Notes under the pieces: model-generated
Told to the model about the DNA's origin: nothing
Database searches by the model: none
Seen by the model: only the letters and a program-made list of their open reading frames with translations
Shown: positions 26,059-35,245 of the stretch, piece after piece
Layout of the letters: each line of letters begins with the position of its first letter
Numbering within the stretch: the stretch's first letter is position 1
Assembly (NCBI GenBank): GCA_964634205.1
Contig: CAZWKE010000008.1
Coordinates: 37,911 to 101,910, forward strand
Source of the DNA: JAFGGG01 sp964634205
GTDB lineage: Bacteria; Spirochaetota; Spirochaetia; SZUA-6; RPPD01
Length of the DNA: 64,000 nt
Direction of reading: 5' to 3'
Position numbers and translations under genes: made by a program

Positions 26059-27096
26059 GTGAAACAAAAACCCGTCTATTCAGTGATTATTCCCGTGTAT
26101 AACGAAGAGGAGGTGGTTGAGGAATGCGTGTCCCGCTTAAAAACTGTTATGGACAAAACCGCGGAAAGCTATGAGTTGGTGTTTGTAAACGACGGCAGCC
26201 GGGACAACACCAAACCGCTGCTGCAAAAAATGGCGAAAAGCAATCAAGCCCTGAAAATCATCGATTTTTCCAGGAACTTCGGTCACCAGATAGCCATCTC
26301 CGCGGGCATGGACTTTGTCAGCGGCGACGCGGTTCTGATTATCGACGCCGATCTGCAGGACCCCCCGGAGGTCATGCTCGAAATGATCGATAAATGGAAG
26401 CAGGGCTTTGACGTGGTATACGGGAAACGCATGAAGCGCAAAGGCGAAACCGTGTTCAAGCTGGTGACCGCTAAGATATTCTATCGCTTTCTTTCGGGTA
26501 TGACCCAGGTGGCGATTCCGAAGGATGTTGGTGATTTCCGTCTGCTGGACCGTAAAGTGTGTGACGCCATACGCAATATTCACGAGCGCAACCGCTTTGT
26601 GCGGGGACTTATCAGCTGGGCCGGGTACCGGCAGGCCGCGGTGCCCTATGTGCGGGACAAGCGCTTTGCGGGGAAGACCAAGTATCCCTTCATCAAAATG
26701 ATCCGCTTTGCCTTAAACGCCATTGTTTCCTTTTCCTACAAACCGCTGCGCCTGGCCTCGTTTTTGGGCGTAATGGTATCTTTGGGAGGGTTCGGCTACC
26801 TGGTTTATGTCCTCTACCGGTTCTTCAGCGGGGAAACCGTCCAGGGCTGGACATCCCTGATATCGTTGAGTTTGATATTTAACGGGGTAATACTTTTAAT
26901 ACTCGGTATTATCGGGGAATACATCGGGCGTATTTATGATGAATCAAAGGCCCGGCCCCTGTACCTGGTGAACGAGTTGGTTGGATTCGAACGGGAGGCT
27001 TCCGGCGATACCGCGCCGAAGACCGGAGTCCGTCGCGACAGTGCTCCGAAACCAGCCGGCCGCGGCGGCAGATCTGATCAAACGGTCCGTAATTGA
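26059..27096 (+). CDS. Polyprenyl-phosphate glycosyltransferase (DPM1/GtrB-like GT2)
   Basis: 345 aa from GTG 26059, which follows an AAGGAG site; the frame also has an upstream GTG at 26026 inside the previous gene. GT2 motifs are SVIIPVYNEEEVVEECV, FVNDGSRDNT, SRNFGHQIAISAGMD and IIDADLQDPPE, all typical of dolichol/undecaprenyl-phosphate mannose or glucose synthases, followed by two C-terminal membrane segments as in GtrB/ArnC. It should build the lipid-linked sugar donor for the adjacent GT-C enzyme. The last 30 residues are a low-complexity basic tail. Confidence 0.9.
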   Translation: MKQKPVYSVIIPVYNEEEVVEECVSRLKTVMDKTAESYELVFVNDGSRDNTKPLLQKMAKSNQALKIIDFSRNFGHQIAISAGMDFVSGDAVLIIDADLQDPPEVMLEMIDKWKQGFDVVYGKRMKRKGETVFKLVTAKIFYRFLSGMTQVAIPKDVGDFRLLDRKVCDAIRNIHERNRFVRGLISWAGYRQAAVPYVRDKRFAGKTKYPFIKMIRFALNAIVSFSYKPLRLASFLGVMVSLGGFGYLVYVLYRFFSGETVQGWTSLISLSLIFNGVILLILGIIGEYIGRIYDESKARPLYLVNELVGFEREASGDTAPKTGVRRDSAPKPAGRGGRSDQTVRN

Positions 27097-27116
27097 CTTT
27101 TTAACCGTTAATCGAT

Positions 27117-28352
27117 ATGTTGGCAACTTCTATGCTTTCTTACCGCAGGTCCGCGAGGCTTCGAATAGTATTACTTTTTTGGTTCAGTTATATGGGCCTC
27201 AGTGCCATAAATCCTTTTTTCAGTCTTTATCTGAAAAAGGTGTTGGTGTTTGCGAACGGACAGCCGTTTGATCTGCTTATCGGCATATTTCTTTTCAGCC
27301 AGTCTTTTTTATACCTGTTTTCCAGTCCGGCTGCCGGGTATATTGCGGACAGGTTTAAAATAGAGAACAGGGTGCTCCTGTTCTGTACTGCGTTTGTCAT
27401 TGTCGGTGCCGTGTTGTTGGGAATTCCCGGTTTTTTCTTTCGTGACGGAATGGGAATGGGCGGGAGAATATTGTTCATCGGCTTGGGTGTGCTGTTTACC
27501 GGTCTGTTCCTGAATCCGATTTTCCCGCTTATTTCCACGGAGACCTTGGAGTATCTGCATGCACGGCGGTTACCCGCAAGTCTGTTCGGGCGCTTCAGAA
27601 TAAACGCGACCCTTTCCTGGGTGGTAAATACGGCACTGGTGGGTTTGTTACTCTGGCTGCTGCATAGCATCGCGGTAATCATGGTTTATTTTTGCCTTGG
27701 ATTTATCCTGTTGGGGATCGTGGCTTTTTCCGGAATTAAGGCCAAAATCCGCCGGATTAAAGTCCCATGGGATCATCTGAGACGTAATAAGCCCTTTAAG
27801 CGGCTGCTTATTTTTTGTTTTCTGCATTCTTTCGGATTTTTCGGTTCTTTCAGTTTTACGGCATATTTTTTTGACGATTATCATTTGAGTTATCTGATTA
27901 TCGGGCTTGCCTTTGCCGTGGCCTCCCTGCCGGAACTTTTCATCATGTATTTTTCCGGGGTTATTGCTCGAAAACTGGGCAGCTATCGCATGGTACTTTG
28001 GGGAGCGGTATTCATGGTAATGAAGAATCTGCTTCTGGCGTTTATTACCCCCCTGGGCCTGACCATACCGGTATTGGCCGTAAATATGCTGCACGGCCTG
28101 GGATTTGGACTTTGGTTCCTGGGAATAATAAACCTGATAGATGCGTGGGCGCACAAGAACATGCGCGCGATTTACATGAACCTGTTCACCCTGCTGGGCA
28201 CCAAACTGCCGTTGGCCGCAGGGGTGTTGGCAAGCGCTGTTGTCATCCATTTTCTTGACAGCACCTGGATGATGATAATAAATATATGTGCTTCCTTCCT
28301 GGCCATTTTTTATCTGATCACATATGTAAAAAAAGACGCGGTCAAGGTCTGA
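27117..28352 (+). CDS. Major facilitator superfamily transporter
   Basis: 411 aa with about twelve membrane segments. The loop SSPAAGYIADRFKIENR matches the MFS 'G-x3-D-R' loop between helices 2 and 3. The N-terminus (WFSYMGLSAINPFFSLYLKK) is like the nucleoside:proton symporter/lactose permease-like MFS groups. Substrate unknown. No Shine-Dalgarno is visible; it follows the GT2 gene by 20 bases and may be read through from it. Confidence 0.82.
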   Translation: MLATSMLSYRRSARLRIVLLFWFSYMGLSAINPFFSLYLKKVLVFANGQPFDLLIGIFLFSQSFLYLFSSPAAGYIADRFKIENRVLLFCTAFVIVGAVLLGIPGFFFRDGMGMGGRILFIGLGVLFTGLFLNPIFPLISTETLEYLHARRLPASLFGRFRINATLSWVVNTALVGLLLWLLHSIAVIMVYFCLGFILLGIVAFSGIKAKIRRIKVPWDHLRRNKPFKRLLIFCFLHSFGFFGSFSFTAYFFDDYHLSYLIIGLAFAVASLPELFIMYFSGVIARKLGSYRMVLWGAVFMVMKNLLLAFITPLGLTIPVLAVNMLHGLGFGLWFLGIINLIDAWAHKNMRAIYMNLFTLLGTKLPLAAGVLASAVVIHFLDSTWMMIINICASFLAIFYLITYVKKDAVKV

Positions 28353-28379
28353 ACCGGCCCCGGATTTTATGTTTGTTTT

Positions 28380-28408
28380 TTGCATTTGTTCCGCATTTGA
28401 CCTATAAT
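28380..28408 (+). promoter_or_regulatory. Promoter upstream of the hybrid PAS histidine kinase
   Basis: TTGCAT (28380-28385), 17-base spacer, perfect TATAAT (28403-28408). The transcript should start near 28415. Confidence 0.6.
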
Positions 28409-28419
28409 TTATGCTGTGT

Positions 28420-28494
28420 ATGGCTGATTTCCCAAACATAGAAGTTTTGCAACCGGGGCGGAAATTGACGTGTGGGAAGAAATGTAATCCATGA
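28420..28494 (+). CDS. Possible 24-aa leader ORF coupled to the histidine kinase
   Basis: ATG 28420 lies just after the predicted transcript start and opens a 24-codon ORF (MADFPNIEVLQPGRKLTC..., then stop). Its TGA overlaps the kinase start in ATGATGA. The kinase has no good Shine-Dalgarno, so this small ORF could deliver ribosomes to it. No homology recognised; may be chance. Confidence 0.25.
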   Translation: MADFPNIEVLQPGRKLTCGKKCNP

Positions 28495-31088
28495 TGAATA
28501 AGAAAGAGTCTACGGAAAAAGTACGGAAACCTCCCATTCCCTCTCTATATTACGGTGCGCTGGGCGCGTCCTTTCTGGTTATTTTTATCGCGATCTCTTA
28601 TGTGTTCATCTTCTCTACGAATATTATTGAACGATACCAGCCGACAAAGTTCGCGGCCATGCAGATAAGGATCAGCCTGCTTGAGTCCCAATTGCACGAC
28701 AACCGGAAAAGCCTGAGTAAGGCACAGCCCCTGAAGCCTTTACAGCAGGCCGCCGCGTATACCGGGGTGCTGCTGGAGGGCGGGAAAACCGGCGGTCAGT
28801 TTTTTTACCCGGTATCGGACAGGGGAATACGGGCGCTTTTAGAGCAGATGCGCAGTAAACTGCAGGTGGTGATACAGGTGGTGCAAAAGGAAACACCGGG
28901 TATTTATGAACCGCAGACAGTCCTGCGTAACCTGGGGCAGCTCTATTCCATGTCGGTACACATCGAAAATGAGGTTAATCACCGGATACAGAATGAACAC
29001 CATTCACTGCATTTAATTCAACTTGTGTTGCTTTCCTGTGCCGCCATTTTGACGGTTTTTACGGTGATAATTATTTATTCCTTTGAGCGTAAAAAAGCGG
29101 AACAGTTTATGCTGATAACGTCGGTAAACAGCAAGCTGGCCGACAGCAACCGGATGCTGAAGCTGAAAGAAAAGCAATTGAAAAAGGGTACGCTGGAATT
29201 GCGGGAGAGCGAGCAGAAATACCGGAGTTTTGTACAAACCTTTGACGGAATTGCGTACAGGGAGGACATCGGGTTCAAGCCGGTTTTCTTTCATGGGGCG
29301 GTGAAAAAAATAAGCGGGTATACGGAGCTGCAGTTTCTGGCGGGAGACATCAAATGGGAACAGCTTATTCTTAAGGAAGATTATGAACGGCTTTCCGCTA
29401 CCGGTGATCTTAAAAAAATTAAAAGCGTTCCGGATTTTTCCACCCAGCGGGAGTACCGCATCAGGCGGAAAGACGGGGGGATTGTCTGGATATTCGAGCA
29501 GATACAGAATGTCCCCGATGAAAACGGCACGGTGAAATACATCCAGGGAGTACTTCATGATATCAGCAGGCAGAAGGATGCCGAACAAAAACTGGAACAG
29601 TCGGATGCGCGGTATAAGACACTGTTTTTGGAAAGCGCGGACGGGATTCTAATCGCCGAGGTTGAAACTAAAAAATTCAGGTATGCCAATCCCGCAATCT
29701 GCCGCATGTTGGGTTATAAGGAAAAGGAGCTGCTTTCCCTGACGGTGGATGATATCCATCCCGCGAGTGACCTGCCTGCGGTATTGGAAAATTTTCAGAA
29801 ACAGGCCAAAGGGGAAATATACCAGACGAACAACATCCCCTGTATCACCAAGAACGGAAAGGTTATTTATGTTGATATCAGTGCCAAGTCCACGATTGTG
29901 GACGGAGTAGTCTGCAATATCGGATTTTTCAGAGATGTAACGGAACGCAAGAAAATTATAGAAGAGCTAATAAAAACACAAAAGCTGGAGTCCCTTGGGA
30001 TTCTTGCCGGCGGTATTGCGCATGATTTTAACAACCTTCTCAACGGCATCTTCGGGTATCTGGATCTGATAAAGGAAAGCAGCGGGGAGGACCAGGAGAT
30101 AAATGACTATTGTGAACGGGCCCTGTCCGCCTACTACCGGGCCAAAGACCTCACCCGGCAGTTGCTGACGTTTGCCAAGGGCGGACTGCCCAGGAAAACT
30201 GCAATTGATATTGAAAAGGTTATCAGGGAAGCCATGTTGATCTCCTTAAGCGGCTCCTGGATAAATACCGAGTACGCTTTCAGTAATAAGCTCTGGAAAA
30301 TCGAAGCGGACGAAGGCCAGATCTCCCAGGTAATCAGCAATCTGGCGATTAACGCCCGCCAGGCTATGGAAGGCGGCGGGACCATTACCGTTAAGGCGGA
30401 AAATATTATACTTGATAAGGATTCCAAGCTGCCGCTTAACCCCGGTGCGTATTTAAAAATATCATTCGGGGATCAGGGCGGGGGTATTCCGGATGAGTTG
30501 ACACAAAAAATATTCGATCCGTTTTTCACCACCAAACAGGAAGGCTCGGGGTTGGGGCTGGCGACCGTCTATTCCATTATAAAAAAACATGAGGGATATA
30601 TAACCATGGTATCCGAACTGGGGAAAGGTACCGTTTTTTACATGTATCTGCCGGCTATGACCCGAGATATTACTATTGCCAGGAAAACCGAACAATCTCC
30701 GGAAAAGGGCTCGGGCAGGATTCTTTTGATGGACGACGAAGACCTTGTACAGCAATTTGTAAAAACCAGCCTCCGACAGCTGGGGTACTCGGTTACCACC
30801 GCCCAAGAGGGCAGGGAAGCAGTGGAGCTTTATAAACAGGCGCGTGCGTCGGGAAATCCGTATTTGGCGGTCATTCTGGACCTTACGGTTCCCGCCGGTA
30901 TGGGGGGCGAGCAGACCTTAAAAGAACTGCAGAAGATCGATCCGGATATTAAAGCGATTGTCTCGAGCGGTTACGCGGACAATGAGATCATGTCCAAATA
31001 CAAGGAGTACGGCTTTAAAGCCGCGGTATCAAAACCTTACCGTGTAAATGAACTCAGTAAGGTTTTGAAAACAGTGTTAAGCGAATAA
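28491..31088 (+). CDS. Membrane hybrid histidine kinase (sensor-PAS-PAS-HK-receiver)
   Basis: 865 aa. A membrane segment at about 24-46 and another at about 175-200 flank a periplasmic sensor region. A short coiled coil and two PAS domains follow (EQKYRSFVQTFDGIAYRED; SDARYKTLFLESADGILIAE). The kinase core has GGIAHDFNNLLNGI (phospho-His511), an N-box NLAINARQAME, DQGGGIP and GSGLGLATVYSI. A C-terminal receiver has DDED and the phospho-acceptor Asp797 (AVILDLTVPAG). It is a self-contained hybrid kinase with no dedicated response regulator nearby. Confidence 0.92.
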   Translation: MMNKKESTEKVRKPPIPSLYYGALGASFLVIFIAISYVFIFSTNIIERYQPTKFAAMQIRISLLESQLHDNRKSLSKAQPLKPLQQAAAYTGVLLEGGKTGGQFFYPVSDRGIRALLEQMRSKLQVVIQVVQKETPGIYEPQTVLRNLGQLYSMSVHIENEVNHRIQNEHHSLHLIQLVLLSCAAILTVFTVIIIYSFERKKAEQFMLITSVNSKLADSNRMLKLKEKQLKKGTLELRESEQKYRSFVQTFDGIAYREDIGFKPVFFHGAVKKISGYTELQFLAGDIKWEQLILKEDYERLSATGDLKKIKSVPDFSTQREYRIRRKDGGIVWIFEQIQNVPDENGTVKYIQGVLHDISRQKDAEQKLEQSDARYKTLFLESADGILIAEVETKKFRYANPAICRMLGYKEKELLSLTVDDIHPASDLPAVLENFQKQAKGEIYQTNNIPCITKNGKVIYVDISAKSTIVDGVVCNIGFFRDVTERKKIIEELIKTQKLESLGILAGGIAHDFNNLLNGIFGYLDLIKESSGEDQEINDYCERALSAYYRAKDLTRQLLTFAKGGLPRKTAIDIEKVIREAMLISLSGSWINTEYAFSNKLWKIEADEGQISQVISNLAINARQAMEGGGTITVKAENIILDKDSKLPLNPGAYLKISFGDQGGGIPDELTQKIFDPFFTTKQEGSGLGLATVYSIIKKHEGYITMVSELGKGTVFYMYLPAMTRDITIARKTEQSPEKGSGRILLMDDEDLVQQFVKTSLRQLGYSVTTAQEGREAVELYKQARASGNPYLAVILDLTVPAGMGGEQTLKELQKIDPDIKAIVSSGYADNEIMSKYKEYGFKAAVSKPYRVNELSKVLKTVLSE

Positions 31089-31098
31089 GGAGGATTTT

Positions 31099-31776
31099 GT
31101 GTTCAGAAAGAAAAACAGGAGTATTATCATATCGTATATCGCCCTGCGCCGTTTAATCGGTATCCTGGGAATGCTCCTCCCCTTTATCTGTATACTTGGC
31201 GGCCTGCTTTTTGCCGCGCTTTATGTGGAGCCTTCCATCAGTGATTATTATTATACCAATATGAGAGACTTTTTTGTGGGGCTGTTGTTCGGCGTCTCCC
31301 TGTTTCTTATTACCTACAAAGGATATGAATTAATCGACGGCTTGGTGACATCGGCAAGCGCACTGGCGGGTTTCGGCATCGCGCTCTTCCCCTGCCTACA
31401 CGGTAGTTCACCGACAGATCCCGTGGGTATCTTCCAGTTAAGTCCACAGCTTTCCAATACGATCCATCTAAGCTGCGCGGCCGTATTTTTTACCCTGCTT
31501 GCGATCAACTCCATTTTTCTTTTTACATTGACTAAACGCAAGACCCTTTTGCCGACGAAAAATAAGAAGAAGCGTAATATTGTTTATATCACCTGCGGAA
31601 TTATTATGTTGGCTTCCATTGTTATTATGGTTGTGCTCTTTTTATTGTTTCCAAATACAGAAATAGACAAATACCGGCTGGTGCTGATTTTCGAAACCAT
31701 AATGCTTTTGGCATTCGGTATCTCCTGGCTTGTCAAGGGAGAAACCCTGTTCAGGGACATGCCGCGGATTTTATAA
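31099..31776 (+). CDS. Uncharacterised integral membrane protein
   Basis: 225 aa starting at GTG 31099 after a GGAGG site. About six membrane segments. The SISDYYYTNMRDFFVGLLFG stretch between helices 1 and 2 and the following ITYKGYEL look like a conserved family signature, but I cannot name the family. It sits 10 bases after the kinase and probably shares its transcript. Confidence 0.75.
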   Translation: MFRKKNRSIIISYIALRRLIGILGMLLPFICILGGLLFAALYVEPSISDYYYTNMRDFFVGLLFGVSLFLITYKGYELIDGLVTSASALAGFGIALFPCLHGSSPTDPVGIFQLSPQLSNTIHLSCAAVFFTLLAINSIFLFTLTKRKTLLPTKNKKKRNIVYITCGIIMLASIVIMVVLFLLFPNTEIDKYRLVLIFETIMLLAFGISWLVKGETLFRDMPRIL

Positions 31777-31798
31777 ACAATCGGCCGGAAGGCGGATG

Positions 31799-32749
31799 TC
31801 AATTGTTTACCAAACCGAAAGAAAAGCGGAAACGATCGCTGGAATAACTTACCGCGATGGTATCTCCCGGCCTGAACTTGTAATACACATAGGAAACCCC
31901 GATTTTAGGCCTGAACCCGAAAAGACTGAAGGAGAGTGAACCGAGGACTTCATACTGGTCGGTTTCGTAGGGGATTTCTTTGAGGGAAAATCCTGTAGCA
32001 GCGTCGGCAGCCTCTGCCGTACCGCTGTACCACGTATAATTGAATCCGAGTTTGATCTCCAGGTCTTCTGAGGGAGTAAACAGCAGTTCGCCACCGCATT
32101 GCAGCTCCGTGCTCCCGGCATCGATCGAATAGTCGGCTTTGACGCCTACAGTGGAAAAGAAAAACTCACCGTCGGTATGGGTGATGATATCAAACGGGGT
32201 TATGCCGGCAAAACCTCGCAGATTTAAAAACCCAAGGGCAATTTCCAGTTCGGCGCGTGCCAGCGGTTTGACGTAAAAAATGTCCTGCTTGGAAAAATAG
32301 GCAAAAACTCCGGGAAGCGGCTGGATGTCTCCGTGCCCGTACTTTTCCTGGTTAAGCCAGGCAATGGAGGCACCGATCCCCGCATTCAGGGCGATATACG
32401 AGTTGTCGGACCAAGAAAGCTTTAAAAGATCTTTACGGGTTTTGACGATATCGAACTCAAGCACCTTATTGGATTCGATCGAGGTGGTGCTGCCGCCGTA
32501 CTCATCGTATACGGAGGTAAAGTTTGTTACCGTAAAGCTGACCCCGCTGGACAGGTAGTCCCACCACAACAGGTTTACCCGGGCAGAGCCCTCCAACGCG
32601 CCCTGGCTGTTCGGGGCCAGCCTGAAATCAAACTGGATCAACGAATCAGGCTGCGGGTCCTGTCGTGTGGGTTCCGGCTGTGCGGGGTCCTGGGACCAGA
32701 CAGAAAAAATACAAAAAAAGAGCAAGGAAATTAAAATCGTAGTTTTCAT
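31799..32749 (-). CDS. Putative outer-membrane beta-barrel protein
   Basis: 316 aa. A signal peptide (MKTTILISLLFFCIFSVWSQ) is followed by a Pro/Gln-rich linker and many alternating amphipathic strands rich in Tyr, Phe and Gly (for example GVKADYSIDAGSTELQCGGE and LGFNYTWYSG), ending in RFSFGLVNN. Monocistronic. TATAAC lies 7 bases before the ATG but no convincing -35 was found. Function unknown; strand pattern only. Confidence 0.7.
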   Translation of the reverse strand: MKTTILISLLFFCIFSVWSQDPAQPEPTRQDPQPDSLIQFDFRLAPNSQGALEGSARVNLLWWDYLSSGVSFTVTNFTSVYDEYGGSTTSIESNKVLEFDIVKTRKDLLKLSWSDNSYIALNAGIGASIAWLNQEKYGHGDIQPLPGVFAYFSKQDIFYVKPLARAELEIALGFLNLRGFAGITPFDIITHTDGEFFFSTVGVKADYSIDAGSTELQCGGELLFTPSEDLEIKLGFNYTWYSGTAEAADAATGFSLKEIPYETDQYEVLGSLSFSLFGFRPKIGVSYVYYKFRPGDTIAVSYSSDRFRFSFGLVNN

Positions 32750-32843
32750 AGTAATAGTTATAATATAATCGGCCGGGAGAATCCATAAGTTTTTTTATTG
32801 ACCGTATTCCCGCAAACCCACCGCCACCCGCTCTGCAAGGCCT

Positions 32844-33968
32844 TTAGAGGCTTGCCCTTTTTTGATGGATAGTATTCAGTAAAGACTTGAACGAGTTTGA
32901 AAATTTATCCACGCCCTCGCGCAAGAGTGTATTACAGATATTGTCGTATGATATTCCGCAGTCCGCGAGCTCTTTTACTACCTTTTTCGCCTCCGATTTT
33001 TCACCCGTAAGCGTTTCAATCGGCTTGCCGTGGTCCAGAAAGGCGTGGAATGTCTGTGTGGGCATGGTGTTCACCGTGTTTCTCCCGATTAAATTATCAA
33101 CGTATTTTAGATCATCATACTGTGGATTCTTGGTGCTGGTAGAGCCCCAGAGCACCCGCTGCAACCCGGCTCCGTTTTTGCTCAATTCCAGAAAATCCTG
33201 CCCGGAGAAAATCTCCCTGAAGCGCGCGTAGATAAGGCCGGAATTGGCAAGAGCAATCCGCCCTTTAAGCGCGCGGAGGCGCTGTTTGCGCTGCGGATCA
33301 GCTTCCGCATCCAAACGTGCTTCTATACGTGTATCGGCCAGGGTATCAATCCGGCTGACGAATACGCTGGCCACGGAGCCGATCCGGCCCGGTTCGCCTC
33401 CCCGCTTGTCAAGCGACTGCAGACCGCGGATGAAGGCCCTTGCGGTCTTCTCATACTGCTCCAGGGAGAATATCAATGTAATATTGATGTTTACCCCCTC
33501 CGCGGTAAGCCTTTCGATTGCGGGGAACCCTTCAGCGGTAGCGGGCACCTTGAACATTACATTGGGCCTGTCGACCCGCGCTTTGAGCCTCTGCACCTCT
33601 TTGACGGTTTCCATGCTATCGTAGGCGAGTTCCGGATTTGTCTCCAGGCTTACATAGCCGTCCCTGCCGGCCGACTCTTTGTAAACGGGAAAAAACATAT
33701 CGGCGGCTTTCTGAATATCCGTTACCGTGAGCTCGTCATAGATCTGAAAATCACTTTCTCCGGTTTGTAACGCAGCGTTAATCTGATCATCATACTCCGT
33801 ACCGCCGCCGATGCTTTTTTCAAAGATAGTCGGATTGGAGGTCATTCCCCGTAAACCCTGTTCAATCATCCGCTTCAATGTACCGTCGGTAAACATGGCA
33901 CGGCTGATATTGTCCAGCCAGATGCTTTGTCCGCAGTTTAATGCCCGGTGAGCATTTGTGTTTTGCAT
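32844..33968 (-). CDS. tal: Transaldolase
   Basis: 374 aa, the longer type found in actinobacteria and cyanobacteria. Transfers dihydroxyacetone units in the non-oxidative pentose phosphate pathway. SIWLDNISRAMF and GMTSNPTIFEKSI are signature N-terminal motifs, and the Schiff-base Lys is in NVMFKVPAT (Lys140). FVSRIDTLAD and WGSTSTKNPQYDDLKYVDNLIG also match. ATG 33968 has a strong CGGAGGG site; a TTGTCT-N17-TATTAT promoter (34023-33995) lies upstream. Monocistronic. Confidence 0.96.
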   Translation of the reverse strand: MQNTNAHRALNCGQSIWLDNISRAMFTDGTLKRMIEQGLRGMTSNPTIFEKSIGGGTEYDDQINAALQTGESDFQIYDELTVTDIQKAADMFFPVYKESAGRDGYVSLETNPELAYDSMETVKEVQRLKARVDRPNVMFKVPATAEGFPAIERLTAEGVNINITLIFSLEQYEKTARAFIRGLQSLDKRGGEPGRIGSVASVFVSRIDTLADTRIEARLDAEADPQRKQRLRALKGRIALANSGLIYARFREIFSGQDFLELSKNGAGLQRVLWGSTSTKNPQYDDLKYVDNLIGRNTVNTMPTQTFHAFLDHGKPIETLTGEKSEAKKVVKELADCGISYDNICNTLLREGVDKFSNSFKSLLNTIHQKRASL

Positions 33969-34127
33969 TATGCCCTCCGTTTGATGATAATTCTATAATA
34001 CTTGAATCACGGCGGAGAGACAATGATCAACCGTATTGTTCTTCTGATCTTATTCCACCGGTATTGCATTATATGATTGCTTTATTTATACTGAGCCGGA
34101 TTTCTGTAAGATAGGGGGGATTTTCGC

Positions 34128-34925
34128 ATGTTTACCGACAGGTATTTTGAGCACAATACTACCAGGCTCCATTATGTGGAAGGGCCGCAGAACGGACCGC
34201 CCCTGGTGCTGCTGCACGGGCTTTCCGATTGCTGGCAGGCCTTTTTACAACTGGTTCCTTTTTTGTATCCGTATTATACCGTCTATGCCCCCGACCTGCG
34301 CGGACACGGCCTGTCATCCGCGGCCGGTGCATATAGAATTACGGATTACGCCGCCGATATCCGGGCATTTCTAGATCATCTGGGGGAGGAGCCGGTTTCG
34401 CTTATCGGACACTCCCTGGGGGCGGCTGTTGCCCTGCTGTTGGCGGCGGAATCTCCCGTAAACTGTAAAAGTATCACCCTGATCGATCCGTTTGTCTTTG
34501 CCGATATTGTGCATGACGATGACTTCCGCAGCTATTTTATCGGCTGCCTGGAGGTGCTGAAAGATGGCCGGGATCCCGCGGTCCTCTCCCATTCTCTGAA
34601 AGAGCAGGGCGCCCTGGCCCGAAAACGCGCGCTTGATCTCTCCCGGCTGGACAAAAAAACCATTACCGCAGTGCTGGACAAGCAGGTGTTCGAAGGTTTC
34701 AATCTGGAGGAGCTTATGCCCGATGTCGACTGCCCGGTGCTGCTGCTGCGCGGAAATCCCGAACGGGAAGGACATATAAGCGCAGAGAAGGCCGCCATTT
34801 TGCAGACGGGCCTGAGGGACTGCTCGGTGGAATATCTTGAAACGGCCAGTCACGTGGTACACCTGGATGAGCCGATAAAAACAGCGCAATTTATCCTGTT
34901 TTTCCTGGCATCGCTGCGGGAGTAA
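34128..34925 (+). CDS. Alpha/beta hydrolase
   Basis: 265 aa. Oxyanion motif LLHGLSDCW, DLRGHGLSS, the nucleophile elbow GHSLG (Ser96) and a C-terminal catalytic His in ASHVVHLDEP (His242). The acid partner is not obvious at the usual position (LLLRGNPEREGH). Substrate unknown; esterase or C-C hydrolase are both possible. A GGGGGGA ribosome site precedes ATG 34128. Confidence 0.85.
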   Translation: MFTDRYFEHNTTRLHYVEGPQNGPPLVLLHGLSDCWQAFLQLVPFLYPYYTVYAPDLRGHGLSSAAGAYRITDYAADIRAFLDHLGEEPVSLIGHSLGAAVALLLAAESPVNCKSITLIDPFVFADIVHDDDFRSYFIGCLEVLKDGRDPAVLSHSLKEQGALARKRALDLSRLDKKTITAVLDKQVFEGFNLEELMPDVDCPVLLLRGNPEREGHISAEKAAILQTGLRDCSVEYLETASHVVHLDEPIKTAQFILFFLASLRE

Positions 34926-34953
34926 TCGCAGGCTCTCCGCCGTGCGGACAACC

Positions 34954-35129
34954 ATGAACAAGTCAAAAAAAATCAGCTATATTTCCCTCCTGTTTGTTTG
35001 TATACTTATATCATGTACAACCTCTTTTCCACCGACAAGGAGGAGTTCCATGGATTCTATGGTTAACGACAATTGGCAGCTTGTGTTCTCGGATGAATTT
35101 GAGGGTGGGGTATTGGATACCGTAAAATG
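34954..35129 (+). CDS. GH16-type glucanase lipoprotein, N-terminal fragment (cut by gap)
   Basis: From ATG 34954 the signal KKISYISLLFVCILISC is a lipoprotein signal with lipobox LISC. After a short linker, NDNWQLVFSDEFEGGVLDTVK matches the opening of family 16 beta-glucanases/laminarinases ('WxLVWSDEFxGxxLDxxKW'). The N gap removes everything after this. Nothing is left of the catalytic ExDxxE site, so the substrate cannot be judged. Confidence 0.7.
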
Positions 35130-35229
35130 NNNNNNNNNNNNNNNNNNNNNNNNNNNNNNNNNNNNNNNNNNNNNNNNNNNNNNNNNNNNNNNNNNNNNNN
35201 NNNNNNNNNNNNNNNNNNNNNNNNNNNNN
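35130..35229. other. Assembly gap (100 N)
   Basis: Exactly 100 N, an unknown-size scaffold gap. It contains the 3' part of the GH16 gene. Only 16 bases separate its end from the stop of the condensation-domain gene. Confidence 0.95.
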
Positions 35230-35245
35230 CATCTGTTTTTTCCTA

